Positions 46,201 through 56,574 of a stretch of DNA of 64,000 nt are shown piece after piece. The stretch comes from Macrostomum hystrix. Its lineage: Eukaryota > Platyhelminthes > Macrostomidae. Made by a program: the position numbers and the translations under genes. The DNA is taken from NCBI GenBank assembly GCA_950097015.1, contig CATNEN010000039.1, forward strand, positions 11,758,001 through 11,822,000, written 5' to 3'. The notes under the pieces were generated by a model. The model saw nothing but the letters and a program-made list of their open reading frames with translations, was not told the DNA's origin and did no database searches. The stretch's first letter is position 1. Every line of letters begins with the position of its first letter.

Positions 46201-49200
46201 CCTCTAGTACCAACCGGAGGTTGGCCCTCTAAGTTGCACGACAAGCAACCGAGTCATCTCTCCAAATTAATTTGACCTCGCCGCGGAATCGAGGTCAGGG
46301 ACCTTGGGCGCGCGAGAGGCAAACGCGTTAGTCCGCTCTGCCACTCACCCTCTGGTACCAAGATAACCCGGGTAATAAATTTGGGTGGTTTTTTTCGCGG
46401 CCTCCATAACCCACGGACTGAACAGCTGTACGCAACCCTTGAGCCAGTGTAATTTTTTTCGGAGCCATGCCGAGCCAAGCCCTTGAACTGTACATTAATA
46501 TTTTGGCTTGACTTTTCCAGCTATCGTGCTGCAGATAGTGACATTCTTCAGCCTACTGCTGTGTCTCTCTGTTGGGCTCTTCGACCCGGTGAGCCGAAGT
46601 TTGAGACAGTGGTTTGTCGAGTTTCTTGAGTACAGATGGTGAGCAATTTTTGAACCGAATTCTTTGAATCCATGTGGTAGTTTAAATGCAAATTAATAAT
46701 AACAAGCCTTTATTAATAAAAAAAATATTTTAATGGGGGCTGTGGGCACTCGCACAGTGTTTGATGACAGTAGACCCGCTGACATCGGGGAGGCGATTCG
46801 GTCCATTCCGCTGACTCTTGAGTACACAGTCATACAGGTGTGTTCATACAGGTGTGTTCATACAGGTGTGTTCGTACAGGTGTGTTCATACAGGTGTGTT
46901 CATACAGGTGTGTTCATACAGGTGTGTTCATACAGGTGTGTTCGTACAGGTGTGTTCATACAGGTGTGTTCGTACAGGTGTGTTCATACAGGTGTGTTCG
47001 TACAGGTGTGTTCATACAGGTGTGTTCATACAGGTGTGTTCATACAGGTGTGTTCATACAGGTGTGTTCATACAGGTGTGTTCATACAGGTGTGTTCATA
47101 CAGGTGTGTTCGTACAGGTGTGTTCATACAGGTGTGTTCGTACAGGTGTGTTCATACAGGTGTGTTCATACAGGTGTGTTCATACAGGTGTGTTCATACA
47201 GGTGTGTTCATATGCCCTGACTTTCGCATCGTCAGGCAGTGTACACTATCACTGTACCTTGGAGGTTGGCCCTCAAGGGCGTAAATTGCACGACTGCTCC
47301 GAGTCCCCAAGCCTTCTCTCCGCGGCTGATCCTCAAAAAACGTGGCATTGCTGCGGAATCGAGCTCCTCAGTAATATCATTTTGATATTAAAAATCTCAG
47401 TCTGAATTAGCGCTCGTAAAATCCAACACCGACACCACTGACAATAATCACTGCAGGCCACTTTTAGCCGTGAGCGGTACAGTTCTACTGACACAGTTTA
47501 TCCTGGTCAAGCTGGCATTCAACTCCAATAACTCCAGTCTGGGCAAAATTGCGATTAACAACCGGTGAGCATTGTGCTGCCATTGGACTGTAGTCTTACA
47601 GACAGCAGCCTGTAAACTGCTGTAGGGAACATTCAGGTGGCTCAAAATTGTCACTAACCAATTTTAGGCACGTCTACTTCAACTGGGCATACTTCATGTT
47701 CTACTTCAACGTGTTCTGGGGCATTGTGACCGCACTGATTCAGCTGGTGGCCTCCGCCGTGCTCTCCGTCTGTTTTCTCAGCCGCCTCGACTGGTGCTTC
47801 TTTCCCAAGAGGTTCGACTTTCTAGACGAAGGTACATCGAAATATTTCATATATAGACGATGAGAAAGTCAGGGCAGATGTACACACCTGTGTGAACGTG
47901 TGCCTGCGTATGGTATCTGTGTGCGTGTTTGCTCAGGAGGCAGCGAAATGGGCAGAATGGCCTCAAGTTACTCAATTTACGCCCTTGACCTCAATGGGTC
48001 AAGTGTCACTAAACGATGGGCCACTGCCCGCAGCCCTGTTGCAATTGTTACATTATTATCATTCATATATGCTATATGCTTCGATTGCAAGTATTTCGCT
48101 CTACTCTTGGAGGCTATTTTGCCTACGTCGGTCTGCTGTACATTGAAAACGCGCACACCAACCCGGTGATGCGAACCTTCCTGGCGCTGCTGCGCGACGA
48201 CGCCCTGGAACGAAGGCGCGGTCGCTGCAACTCGCGCGCGATCGGCTTCGCTCTCAAGCCGGGCCTGGACGAAGAGTTCAACAGGGAGTGGCTGCGGGAC
48301 ACTTCTGCGCGGGCTGCTGATCCTGCGGCTTCGTCTGACAGCGAGAAATCAAGTGAGTTGATCAAGGCAGGCTGAAGAAGACTTATTCTGGAACTTACGC
48401 AATGGGGAATTAGTGTCTAGCTCAAGGGTTCGGCGACTTCCCGCTCGCGGGCCAGATGCGGCCCTCGAAGCTCCAAAATATACGACCCCTCTTTTTAACA
48501 CCTACTCTACCCCGGCTCATCTCACACTTTCTCATATTTACTGTTTTTTATCTCTCCACTGTCTTCTTCTTAGGGTCAATACAGCTTAACTGAATAATCT
48601 CCCCTGTCTCACCTCTCCCCAGTCTCATCTCTCCCCTGTCTCATCTCTCCCCTGTCTCATCTCTCCCCTGTCTCATCTCTCCCCTGTCTCACCTCTCCCC
48701 AGTCTCGTCTCTACCCTGTCTCATCTCTCCCCAGTCTCGTCTCTACCCTGTCTCTTCGCTCCTCTGTCTATTCTCCCCTGTCTAATCAATCCCCAGTCTC
48801 GTCTCTCCTCTGACTCATCTCTCCCCTGTCTCATCTCTCCGCAGTCTCATCTCTCCCCCGTCTCATCTCCCCAGTCTCATCTCTCCCCAGTCTCATCTCT
48901 CCCCAGTCTCGTCTCTCCCCTGACTCATCTCTCCCCAGTCTCGTCTCTCCCCTGTCTCATCTCTCCCCAGTCTCATCTCTCCTCAGTCTCATCTCTCCCC
49001 AGTCTCGTCTCTCCCCTGTCTCATCTCCCCAATCTCATCTCTCCTCAGTCTCGTCTCTCCCCAGTCTCATCTCTCCCCAGTCTCATCTCTCCCCAGTCTC
49101 ATCTCTCCCCTGTCTCATCTCTCCCGTCTCATCTCTCCTCAGTCTCATCTCTCCCCAGTCTCGTCTCTCCCCTGACTCATCTCTCCCCTTTCTAATCTCT

Positions 49201-49586
49201 CCCCTGTCTAATCTCTCCACTTTCTCATCTCTCAATATATTGGTTGCCTGAGAACCTAACCCTGAGAACCGACCCAGACCAGGCTTGTAGGCAGTAAAAT
49301 TTTCCAAACTACGCAAGTTCCTAATCGCATCGTTGCAGCCCAATTCAAACTCAGCGACACAGTCAAAGTCAGCCTACGGGCCAGAAACCGTTGGTTCCTA
49401 GCCCTGACTCTCGCCAGAAACCCGGCGCTGCAGCAGCAGCGGCGCCACTACATCAGCAGATTCAACGACCTCATGAAGCGTCGCCGGTCAATGTTTGTCG
49501 GTTCGATCCCTAGCGGCCTGGACTGCCAGAGGGGAAGCGAAGATGGCGGGATGCAGTCGGCGGTAGGCCAAGTTAGCGAGCTCTGA
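40208..49586 (+). CDS. STRA6-like multi-pass membrane protein
   Basis: STRA6 and its paralogue RBPR2 take up retinol from retinol-binding protein at the plasma membrane. Fourteen exons, all joins in phase: 40208-40399, 40890-40975, 41729-41886, 41984-42156, 42407-42594, 43227-43528, 44820-44895, 45583-45667, 45752-45800, 46521-46638, 47457-47564, 47668-47831, 48113-48352, 49339-49586; about 728 residues (human STRA6 667). An N-glycosylation site (NTTADEC) precedes TM1 and NRRPGLTHP. Many hydrophobic helices follow, then RYTRRNGFRYSPRIICTYTA, the segment FLPSRKEVTTAPTFL, and a C-terminus RARNRWFLALTLARNPALQ, which corresponds to the cytosolic end of STRA6. The domain order fits STRA6 throughout. 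The ligand in this animal is unknown. The start may be internal if an upstream exon exists, since a SINE abuts the ATG. Confidence 0.9.
41325..41610 (-). mobile_element. SINE-A copy (STRA6-like intron 2)
   Basis: Nearly full-length minus-strand element, from tail GCAGCCGACAGCACAGCC and GGCTGTTCAGTCCATGGACT to the head with B-box remnant AGAATCGAACTCCCGA. Confidence 0.85.
42768..43125 (+). mobile_element. SINE-B copy (STRA6-like intron 5), most complete
   Basis: Head GGTGGCAGAGCGGTTATCGC with B box AGTTCGATTCC (tRNA-like), then GGGGCGCAGCCGCGGAGAGA, ACCTCCAAGGCACAGTG, AATGAGAAAGTCAGGGCAGA, a GTGTGTGTG tract, CTCAGGAGTCAGCGAAA and a short (ATT)n tail. It serves as the reference for the family. 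Imperfect ACAGTA-containing repeats lie just before it (42660-42745). Confidence 0.88.
43565..44390. other. STRA6-like intron 6, unique part
   Basis: No exon or repeat recognised. Exons 6 and 7 join in phase without it. Confidence 0.5.
44395..44735 (-). mobile_element. SINE-B copy (STRA6-like intron 6)
   Basis: Nearly complete minus-strand copy, from the AATAATAATA tail through CAGCGAGAAGGCATATCTGC and GGCTGCGCCCCAAATGAATG to the head CACTCTGCCACCGACCCCC. Confidence 0.88.
45235..45450 (+). mobile_element. SINE-A copy (STRA6-like intron 7)
   Basis: Plus-strand copy with a rearranged head (GGATTCGAACCTAGTG), body TTCACCCAGCTGTTAAATGG and tail AAGGACTGAACAGCCGTACG. Confidence 0.78.
46025..46352 (-). 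mobile_element. SINE-B copy (STRA6-like intron 9)
   Basis: Minus-strand copy with CACACGCACACAGATACCG, CACAGGTGTGTACATCTGC, a shortened central part and head CGTTAGTCCGCTCTGCCACT. Confidence 0.85.
46375..46460 (-). mobile_element. SINE-A tail fragment
   Basis: A short piece, GGACTGAACAGCTGTACGCA with neighbours, adjoining the SINE-B copy. Confidence 0.5.
46737..47365 (-). mobile_element. SINE-B copy with internal minisatellite (intron 10)
   Basis: The ends match the family (GGGGGCTGTGGGCACTCGCA at the tail side; CTTGGAGGTTGGCCCTCAAG and CTTCTCTCCGCGGCTG at the head side). The middle is blown up by a 14-bp array grown from the family's own CACAGGTGTGTAC segment. Confidence 0.88.
46836..47212. 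repeat. 14-bp minisatellite inside a SINE
   Basis: About 27 copies of ACAGGTGTGTTCAT, some with TTCGT. Because 14 is not a multiple of three, all three plus frames are open with one rotated 14-residue repeat. Confidence 0.93.
47860..48055 (+). mobile_element. SINE-B copy, 5'-truncated (STRA6-like intron 12)
   Basis: Starts within the body at GATGAGAAAGTCAGGGCAGA and continues through CAGGAGGCAGCGAAATGGGC to the tail CCCGCAGCCCTGTTGC. It fills most of intron 12 and ends about 55 bases before the exon 13 acceptor. Confidence 0.82.
48600..49240. repeat. ~15/16-bp minisatellite in last STRA6-like intron
   Basis: About 40 copies of TCTCATCTCTCCCC followed by TG or AG, with CGTCTC and shortened variants mixed irregularly. 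Confidence 0.9.
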
Positions 49587-49751
49587 GGCCTAACGGAAAA
49601 GTACAAATTATTTTTGTCTGAGCAGATACGGCATCGCAAAAGTCATACAGAAACTTATATAATCGCAGATTTGTTAAAATTTAATTCGCATTCATTTTAA
49701 TTGCCTTTTGGAAGAAATCTCTATTACAAGAGTCATAACACGACGTAACAT

Positions 49752-49757
49752 AATAAA
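49752..49757 (+). terminator. Poly(A) signal of STRA6-like gene
   Basis: AATAAA 165 bases after the stop codon, the first canonical signal downstream. Confidence 0.55.
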
Positions 49758-49984
49758 AAATTTTCAAACGTCAAATGTTGGTTAAGTAAAGACTTCGAGC
49801 GGCATAAGTACAAACTATATTTTAAGCTATTTCTGTCTCAAAAATATACACACTTGTTGATCGTTTGTCCTTAAATTTTAGATTTTTTTGATTAATTGCT
49901 TCATAGTTAGCTATTTAGTCAAGCCTAAAAGCTACCACAGTTACTAGCTATAGTTATAGTTGTAGTTATATAGCTAAAGTTACT

Positions 49985-50455
49985 AGCCTTCGAGTTACTA
50001 GCTACTAGAGTTACTAGCTACTAGAGTTACTAGCTACTAGAGTTACTAGCTACTAGAGTTACTAGCTACTAGAGTTACTAGCTACTAGAGTTACTAGCTA
50101 CTAGAGTTACTAGCTACTAGAGTTACTAGCTACTAGAGTTACTAGCTACTAGAGTTACTAGCTACTAGAGTTACTAGCTACTAGAGTTACTAGCTACTAG
50201 AGTTACTAGCTACTAGAGTTACTAGCTACTAGAGTTACTAGCTACTAGAGTTACTAGCTACTAGAGTTACTAGCTACTAGAGTTACTAGCTACTAGAGTT
50301 ACTAGCTACTAGAGTTACTAGCTACTAGAGTTACTAGCTACTAGAGTTACTAGCTACTAGAGTTACTAGCTACTAGAGTTACTAGCTACTAGAGTTACTA
50401 GCTACTAGAGTTACTAGCTACTAGAGTTACTAGCTACTAGAGTTACTAGCTATTA
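49985..50455. repeat. 16-bp minisatellite, nearly homogeneous
   Basis: About 28 copies of AGAGTTACTAGCTACT with almost no differences between neighbours, flanked by decayed units on both sides (to about 49930 and 50590). Confidence 0.95.
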
Positions 50456-50599
50456 CGGTTACTAACTACCTAAGGTACTAGAGTTAGTATCTGCTAGAGT
50501 TATTTGCTATTGCAGTTACTAGCTACTAGAGTTACTATCTGCTAGAGTTACTAGTTACTACTACTAGCTTCAAGAGTTACTAACTACTTTAGTTGCTAG

Positions 50600-51100
50600 T
50601 CGCAGCTGCGAGTTCTAGCATTCAAAGCTGGATAGAAATAGCTATTCTCCCAGGCTAGATAATCAATAATTTTCGGTCTACTTCTCGCGTCTCTCTAAAC
50701 AGTCGCGTTTTATTCTCTCTCTTACAAACTCCTCGTGATCATGTGAGCACAATAGTAGCCGAGGAATTCGCGACAAAAGTGTTCATATTTGCAACTGCAC
50801 AGTCTGCAGACTCGTAGCAGAAATGTATAAAGACTCTAGTCGTGACTGCTCTAGCCGATACTGTCCCAGATGCCAGGTGTGAAGTAAGACTGCAAAATCA
50901 AAAGTGGGAAATAGCATATTTTGGGATTCCTTTAAAGAAAAAACTACTTCGATAGCAACAAAATTTTGATAGCAAAAACCTGAAAGTCTGAGACTCGAAA
51001 ATTTGTGCCTTGGCTTCTTCGTGACTTATCCGAAATGAGACACAAGTTCCTGCAACGATTCTATCTGTCAATCTTGAGTACGTTGTTTAAGTCTATTTGT
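50600..51100. other. Spacer between arrays
   Basis: AT-rich; nothing recognised. Confidence 0.4.
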
Positions 51101-51112
51101 GGTTCGTTTATA

Positions 51113-51625
51113 GATTCCATCTACAGTTCCTGGTTCGATTCCATCTACAGTTCTTGGTTCGATTCCATCTACAGTTCTTGGTTCGATTCTATCTACAGTT
51201 CTTGGTTCGATTCCATCTACAGTTCTTGGTTCGATTCCATCTACAGTTCATACTTCGATTCCATCTACAGTTCTTGGTTCGATTCTATCTACAGTTCTTG
51301 GTTCGATTCCATCTACAGTTCTTGGTTCGATTCCATCTACAGTTCATACTTCGATTCCATCTACAGTTCTTGGTTCGATTCTATCTACAGTTCTTGGTTC
51401 GATTCCATCTACAGTTCTTGGTTCGATTCCATCTACAGTTCATACTTCGATTCCATCTACAGTTCTTGGTTCGATTCTATCTACAGTTCTTGGTTCGATT
51501 CTATCTACAGTTCTTGGTTCGATTCCATCTACAGTTCATACTTCGATTCCATCTACAGTTCTTGGTTCGATTCTATCTACAGTTCTTGGTTCGATTCCAT
51601 CTACAGTTCCTGGTTCGATTCTATT
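51113..51625. repeat. 24-bp minisatellite
   Basis: About 21 copies of a 24-bp unit made of TTCGATTCCATCTACAG and TTCTTGG (or TTCATAC). TTCATAC units recur every four or five units, a higher-order pattern. The plus strand reads as FDSIYSSW or RFHLQFLV repeats; a 244-codon frame spans it, but no gene signals flank it. Confidence 0.92.
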
Positions 51626-51954
51626 CGGTTCTATCTTCGAAGTCTCGAGAAACCTCCCAGTCAGCAGGCCTCAGAAACTAGAGTCAAAGCGTACTCACGA
51701 CTCCAGCAAAAATTTACACCTGCTGTACTCGGAAACTGAGCGCTTTACGGCATCACCAAACAGCGGAATTTCTTGTCCAAACTGGATCCCCATAGATCTA
51801 TTTTCATCAACTTCCCGTCTCCACGGACGATCCCATAGAAGCAATCTAAGCTAATTAATTTATTTTTTTACACCGTCATCCCCTGTCTACCTCTCCCGTG
51901 TCTGCGAGTGTCAAGTAGACTTCGAGTTCAATCTGAGAGCGACATGGCATCATC

Positions 51955-52445
51955 ATATCTGTCTAACAGGTTTGAGAATCTGTCTAACATGTTTGAGAAT
52001 CTGTCTAACAGGTTTGAGAATCTGTCTAACAGGTTTGAGAATCTGTCTAACATTTTTGAGGATCTGTCTAACAGGTTTGAGGATCTGTCTAACAGGTTTG
52101 TGGATATGTCTAACATGTTTGAAGATCTGTCTAACAGGTTTGATGATCTGTCTAACAGGTTTGATGATCTGTCTAACAGGTTCCATGATCTCTCTAACAG
52201 GTTTGAGAATCTGTCTAACAGGTTTGAGGATCTGTCTAACTGGTTTGAGAATCTGTCGAACAGGTTCGAGAATCTGTCTAACAGGTTTGAGAATCTGTCT
52301 AACATTTTTGAGGATCTGTCTAACAGGTTTGAGGATCTGTCTAACTGGTTTGAGGATATGTCTAACTGGTTTGAGAATCTGTCTAACAGGTTTGATTATC
52401 TGTCTAACAGGTTTGATGATCTGTCTAACAGGTTTGAAGTTGTCT
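51955..52445. repeat. 21-bp minisatellite
   Basis: About 23 copies of CTGTCTAACAGGTTTGAGAAT with changes mainly in the last six bases. Several plus and minus frames are open through it (heptads such as LSNRFEN), which is expected from a stop-free 21-bp unit. I do not call a protein. Confidence 0.92.
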
Positions 52446-53024
52446 AGCATGTTTTTGTTTCTATTTAACAGCTATAATGATCTCTATAATATGTTTTCCC
52501 CACTTAGGGCCAATAAAATTATTGATTTGTTGATTTGCTAAAAAGAGAACATCAAAACAAGACAGTATCATAAATCGGACAAGTATACTCGCAATGAATC
52601 GTTATTTTGCTAGAACAATCAATTTAATTTTTGATAACGGAAGTACTAAAGTAAGTATTTTTTCAGAAAATCATATTGCTATCGGATTCCGTACTTGAAG
52701 ATTTCGCAGCAAACGCAAATAAAATGAACATTTCGGTCATAAGCTTCCGCTAGCACTGAATTTTCAGTTTGCAAAAAATGTGCCATTTTGTTGTTCATTT
52801 CGATAATGTCATTTCGAGTTGAGACTGCCTGCCACACCCAATGGCGGCCGAGACTTCAACTGACTGAAAAACATGAGCACCGGTTGGCTGCCGCAATACG
52901 CTCGGAGAAATCTGTTCAAAACTGAACAGCGACGCCGTTGGAGATCGAAAGAAAATCACATTTGCTCAGCGATTTCTGTTAGACACCGCTTGAGCTGCAA
53001 CTTAAGCAGCGGAAGAGCAAAGGC

Positions 53025-53387
53025 ATGGCCTATCGGCTTCAGCGCTCAGCTCGAGCGAACGTGGCCATCATTCAGTCGAATCATCCAGCAACGTTCACAG
53101 CTGAACTACGGCTTTTCCAGGCGACCTCCTGTGAGACATCCGCAGACGGCTACCTGATGATCTGCAGCCTGGAGGAACAGCGCCAGCACAACTGCCTGTG
53201 CCTCGGCTGCCTGCCACTCGACTGTCTAGTCGCAGTACCGTTGGGCAACTCGAAGCTTCGACTGATGTGCAGCGGACGTCCTCGAGTTGGCAATCTGTGC
53301 GGCGCGGGCTGCTGCCTGATTGTGACATTCCGGGAGAGCTCGGAACACCTGGTCTGGTGTCGCTTGTTAGCTTCGCCGACTTCCTGA
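53025..53387 (+). CDS. Hypothetical 120-residue Cys-rich protein
   Basis: Not recognised. The frame has the GC-rich third positions of the real exons in this window, unlike the arrays around it, and an intact stop. A good 3' splice site (GCTGCAACTTAAGCAG, ending about 53008) lies just before the ATG, so it may be the last exon of a spliced gene. The protein has nine cysteines, no signal peptide and alternating hydrophobic segments (LCLGCLPLDCLVAVPLGN, GAGCCLIVTF) ending in HLVWCRLL. That layout could fit a PH-like fold, but this is a guess. An AATAAA at 53685-53690 could end the transcript. Overlapping frames on both strands look like shadows. Confidence 0.45.
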   Translation: MAYRLQRSARANVAIIQSNHPATFTAELRLFQATSCETSADGYLMICSLEEQRQHNCLCLGCLPLDCLVAVPLGNSKLRLMCSGRPRVGNLCGAGCCLIVTFRESSEHLVWCRLLASPTS

Positions 53388-53994
53388 TTGACACGCTTGG
53401 CCTCAGTGGCTTCGCTGGGCAAAATTTTCTGTGCTCTCGGTGATTTGTTTTCGTGCTTTTTTCACAATTTTCCTACGACAATAGGTCGACATTGAATCAC
53501 AAATTTCGGTGACTCGTGGTGTAACGTTTCGGCTACTTTGCGGCCCAACGCCCAGGCAGTTATTATCAGATTGTCTTGTTATAACATTGTTCGATGTATT
53601 TGGTTTTGCTTGTTGAACGGCATAAACGTGCATGTACAGATATTTTTCGTCAGATTGTGTCACTAAGGAAATATAATTTAATCTAATAAAATGAACGAAA
53701 TGTCGTCATTTCGAACTTGTATTTACTCGTATCTATAGGTGCGCTGTTTTTTAAGTTATTTACTTTTTTAAGCCAACTTTTTTCGTAGTTGCACTCTTTG
53801 ATTCCATCGCAAACAGCTGTTTCACTAATCGCTAACATTTTACTTTGCCAAGCATGTGCACTACTCGTCATAGCAAGTAGTAATCCCAGTTCGTTTGTTA
53901 TAGGATGATCGAGGTGACGAGTCAGAGATCCCTTATGCATGACGAATTTTAAATTTAGTTTCTCGCCTTTTAATCAAATGAAAAAAAACTTGAC

Positions 53995-55110
53995 TTTATT
54001 CCGAAAATTAACTCACTCCACACTGTCGTCACTCCACACTGACGTCACTCCACACTGTCGTCACTCCACACTGTCGTCACTCCACAATAATGTCACTTCA
54101 CAAGGACGTCAACGCCACACTGACGTCACACGAACCTGTCGGTACTCCACACTGACGTCACTCCACACTGACGTCACACAAACCTGTCGGTACTCCACAC
54201 TGACGCCACACAAACCTGTCGGTACTCCACACTGACGCCACACAAACCTGTCGGTACCCCACACTGACGTCACACAAACCTGTCGATACTCCACCCTGAC
54301 GTCACACAAACCTGTCGGTACTCCACACTGACGTCACTCCACACTGACGTCACACAAACCTGTCGGTACTCCACACTGACGCCACACAAACCTGTCGGTA
54401 CTCCACCCTGACGTCACACAAACCTGTCGGTACTCCACACTGACGTCACTCCACACTGACGTCACACAAACCTGTCGGTACTCCACACTGACGCCACACA
54501 AACCTGTCGATACTCCACCCTGACGTCACACAAACCTGTCGGTACTCCACACTGACGTCACTCCACACTGACGTCACACAAACCTGTCGGTACTCCACAC
54601 TGACGCCACACAAACCTGTCGGTACCCCACACTGACGTCACACAAACCTGTCGATACTCCACCCTGACGTCACACAAACCTGTCGGTACTCCACACTGAC
54701 GTCACTCCACACTGACGTCACACAAACCTGTCGGTACTCCACACTGACGCCACACAAACCTGTCGATACTCCACACTGATGTCACACAAACCTGTCGATA
54801 CTCCACACTGACGTCACACAAACCTGTCGGTACTCCACACTGACGCCACACAAACCTGTCGATACTCCACACTGACGTCACACAAACCTGTCGATACTCC
54901 ACACTGACGTCACACGAACCTGTCGGTACTCCACACTGACGTCACTCCACACTGACGCCACACAAACCTGTCGATACTCCACACTGACGCCACACAAACC
55001 TGTCGATACTCCACACTGACGCCACACAAACCTGTCGATACTCCACACTGACGTCACACAAACCTGTCGGTACTCCACACTGACTGACGTCACTTCACAA
55101 GGACAGCACT
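53995..55110. repeat. 32/16-bp minisatellite with CRE-like motifs
   Basis: Array of a 32-bp unit (CTCCACACTGACGTCACAC, then AAACCTGTCGGTA) alternating with a 16-bp half unit (CTCCACACTGACGTCA). The half unit gives perfect TGACGTCA palindromes, the CREB/ATF site, many times; other units carry TGACGCCA. Confidence 0.93.
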
Positions 55111-55114
55111 CCAC

Positions 55115-55585
55115 ACTGTCATTACCATATACATTGATTCCACCCTTGTCTCCACCCAAGATTTAATAATGAACTTTAACGGACTTCCACAGTGCACATT
55201 AGAATGACAGGAGTGATTCCGAGGCGCATTACAATAATTTTTAGCTGTTCCACTTTGAATAATTAAAACTGGACTGTTTACCGCTCGTTTATTCACAAAT
55301 CTAAATGCTGCATTTTAGGCTCCTAATTTTAGAATTTAGAAAGGACAAATTTCCCTAATGCGCGCTTATCAGCTGATTCAATTTAGTAATAATCTTTTCT
55401 TCACAAAAGACAACATAAAGTCCGGACCGTCATGCCGCGTAATTTTTGTGGGGGATCTCATTTCGATACTTCAGGGCATCAACTATTTGACTTCCGGTTT
55501 TTCAGAGCACACTTCTTAAGTAAATTAAGACTTTTTCTCCTCTGCTTTGATCGTACACCCAGAGTGTGAAGATACAACTAAGGGC
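55115..55585. other. Spacer between arrays
   Basis: Nothing recognised. Confidence 0.4.
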
Positions 55586-55594
55586 ATCGGTAGC

Positions 55595-56572
55595 TACACA
55601 CTCAGATATTCAGGGCATCGGTAGCTACACCCTCAGATCTTCAGGGCATCGGTAGCTACACCCTCAGATCTTCAGGGCATCGGTAGCTACACCCTCAGAT
55701 CTTCAGGGCATCGGTAGCTACACCCTCAGATCTTCAGGGCATCGGTAGCTACACCCTCAGATCTTCAGGGCATCGGTAGCTACACCCTCAGATCTTCAGG
55801 GCATCGGTAGCTACACACTCAGATCTTCAGAGCATCGATAGCTACACCCTCAGATCTTCAGGGCATCGGTAGATACACCCTCAGATCTTCAGGGCATCGG
55901 TTGCTACACCCTCAGATCTTCAGGGCATCGGTAGATACACCCTCAGATCTTCAGGGCATCGGTAGATACACCCTCAGATCTTCAGGGCATCGGTAGATAC
56001 ACCCTCAGATCTTCAGGGCATCGGTTGCTACACCCTCAGATCTTCAGGGCATCGGTAGATACACCCTCAGATCTTCAGGGCATCGGTAGATACACCCTCA
56101 GATCTTCAGGGCATCGGTAGATACACCCTCAGATCTTCAGGGCATCGGTTGCTACACACTCAGATCTTCAGAGCATCGATAGCTACACCCTCAGATCTTC
56201 AGGGCATCGGTAGATACACCCTCAGATCTTCAGGGCATCGGTTGCTACACCCTCAGATCTTCAGGGCATCGGTAGATACACCCTCAGATCTTCAGGGCAT
56301 CGGTAGATACACCCTCAGATCTTCAGGGCATCGGTAGATACACCCTCAGATCTTCAGGGCATCGGTTGCTACACCCTCAGATCTTCAGGGCATCGGTAGC
56401 TACACCCTCAGATCTTCAGGGTATCGGTAGATACACCCTCAGATCTTCAGGGCATCGGTAGATACACCCTCAGATCTTCAGGGCATCGGTAGATACACCC
56501 TCAGATCTTCAGGGCATCGGTAGCTACACCCTCAGATCTTCAGGGCATCGGTTGCTACACCCTCAGATCTTG
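55595..56572. repeat. 31-bp minisatellite (BglII-type unit)
   Basis: About 31 copies of a 31-bp unit containing CCTCAGATCTTCAGGGCATC and GGTAGCTACAC. GGTAGATACAC and GGTTGCTACAC variants are arranged in blocks, and a seven-or-so-unit block seems to be repeated. Confidence 0.95.
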
Positions 56573-56574
56573 AT

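Noticed and set aside
46733-47405. Three overlapping open frames rich in Cys and Val
   Set aside because: They are the three frames of a 14-bp satellite within a SINE-B element.
51005-52541. Repeat proteins (FDSIYSSW, LSNRFEN heptads) in several frames and on both strands
   Set aside because: The same arrays are open in two or more frames, which is a property of the units. No gene signals at the ends.
53095-53422. Minus-strand ORFs of 90-99 codons
   Set aside because: They are shadows of the plus-strand frame 53025-53387, which has the better codon composition.
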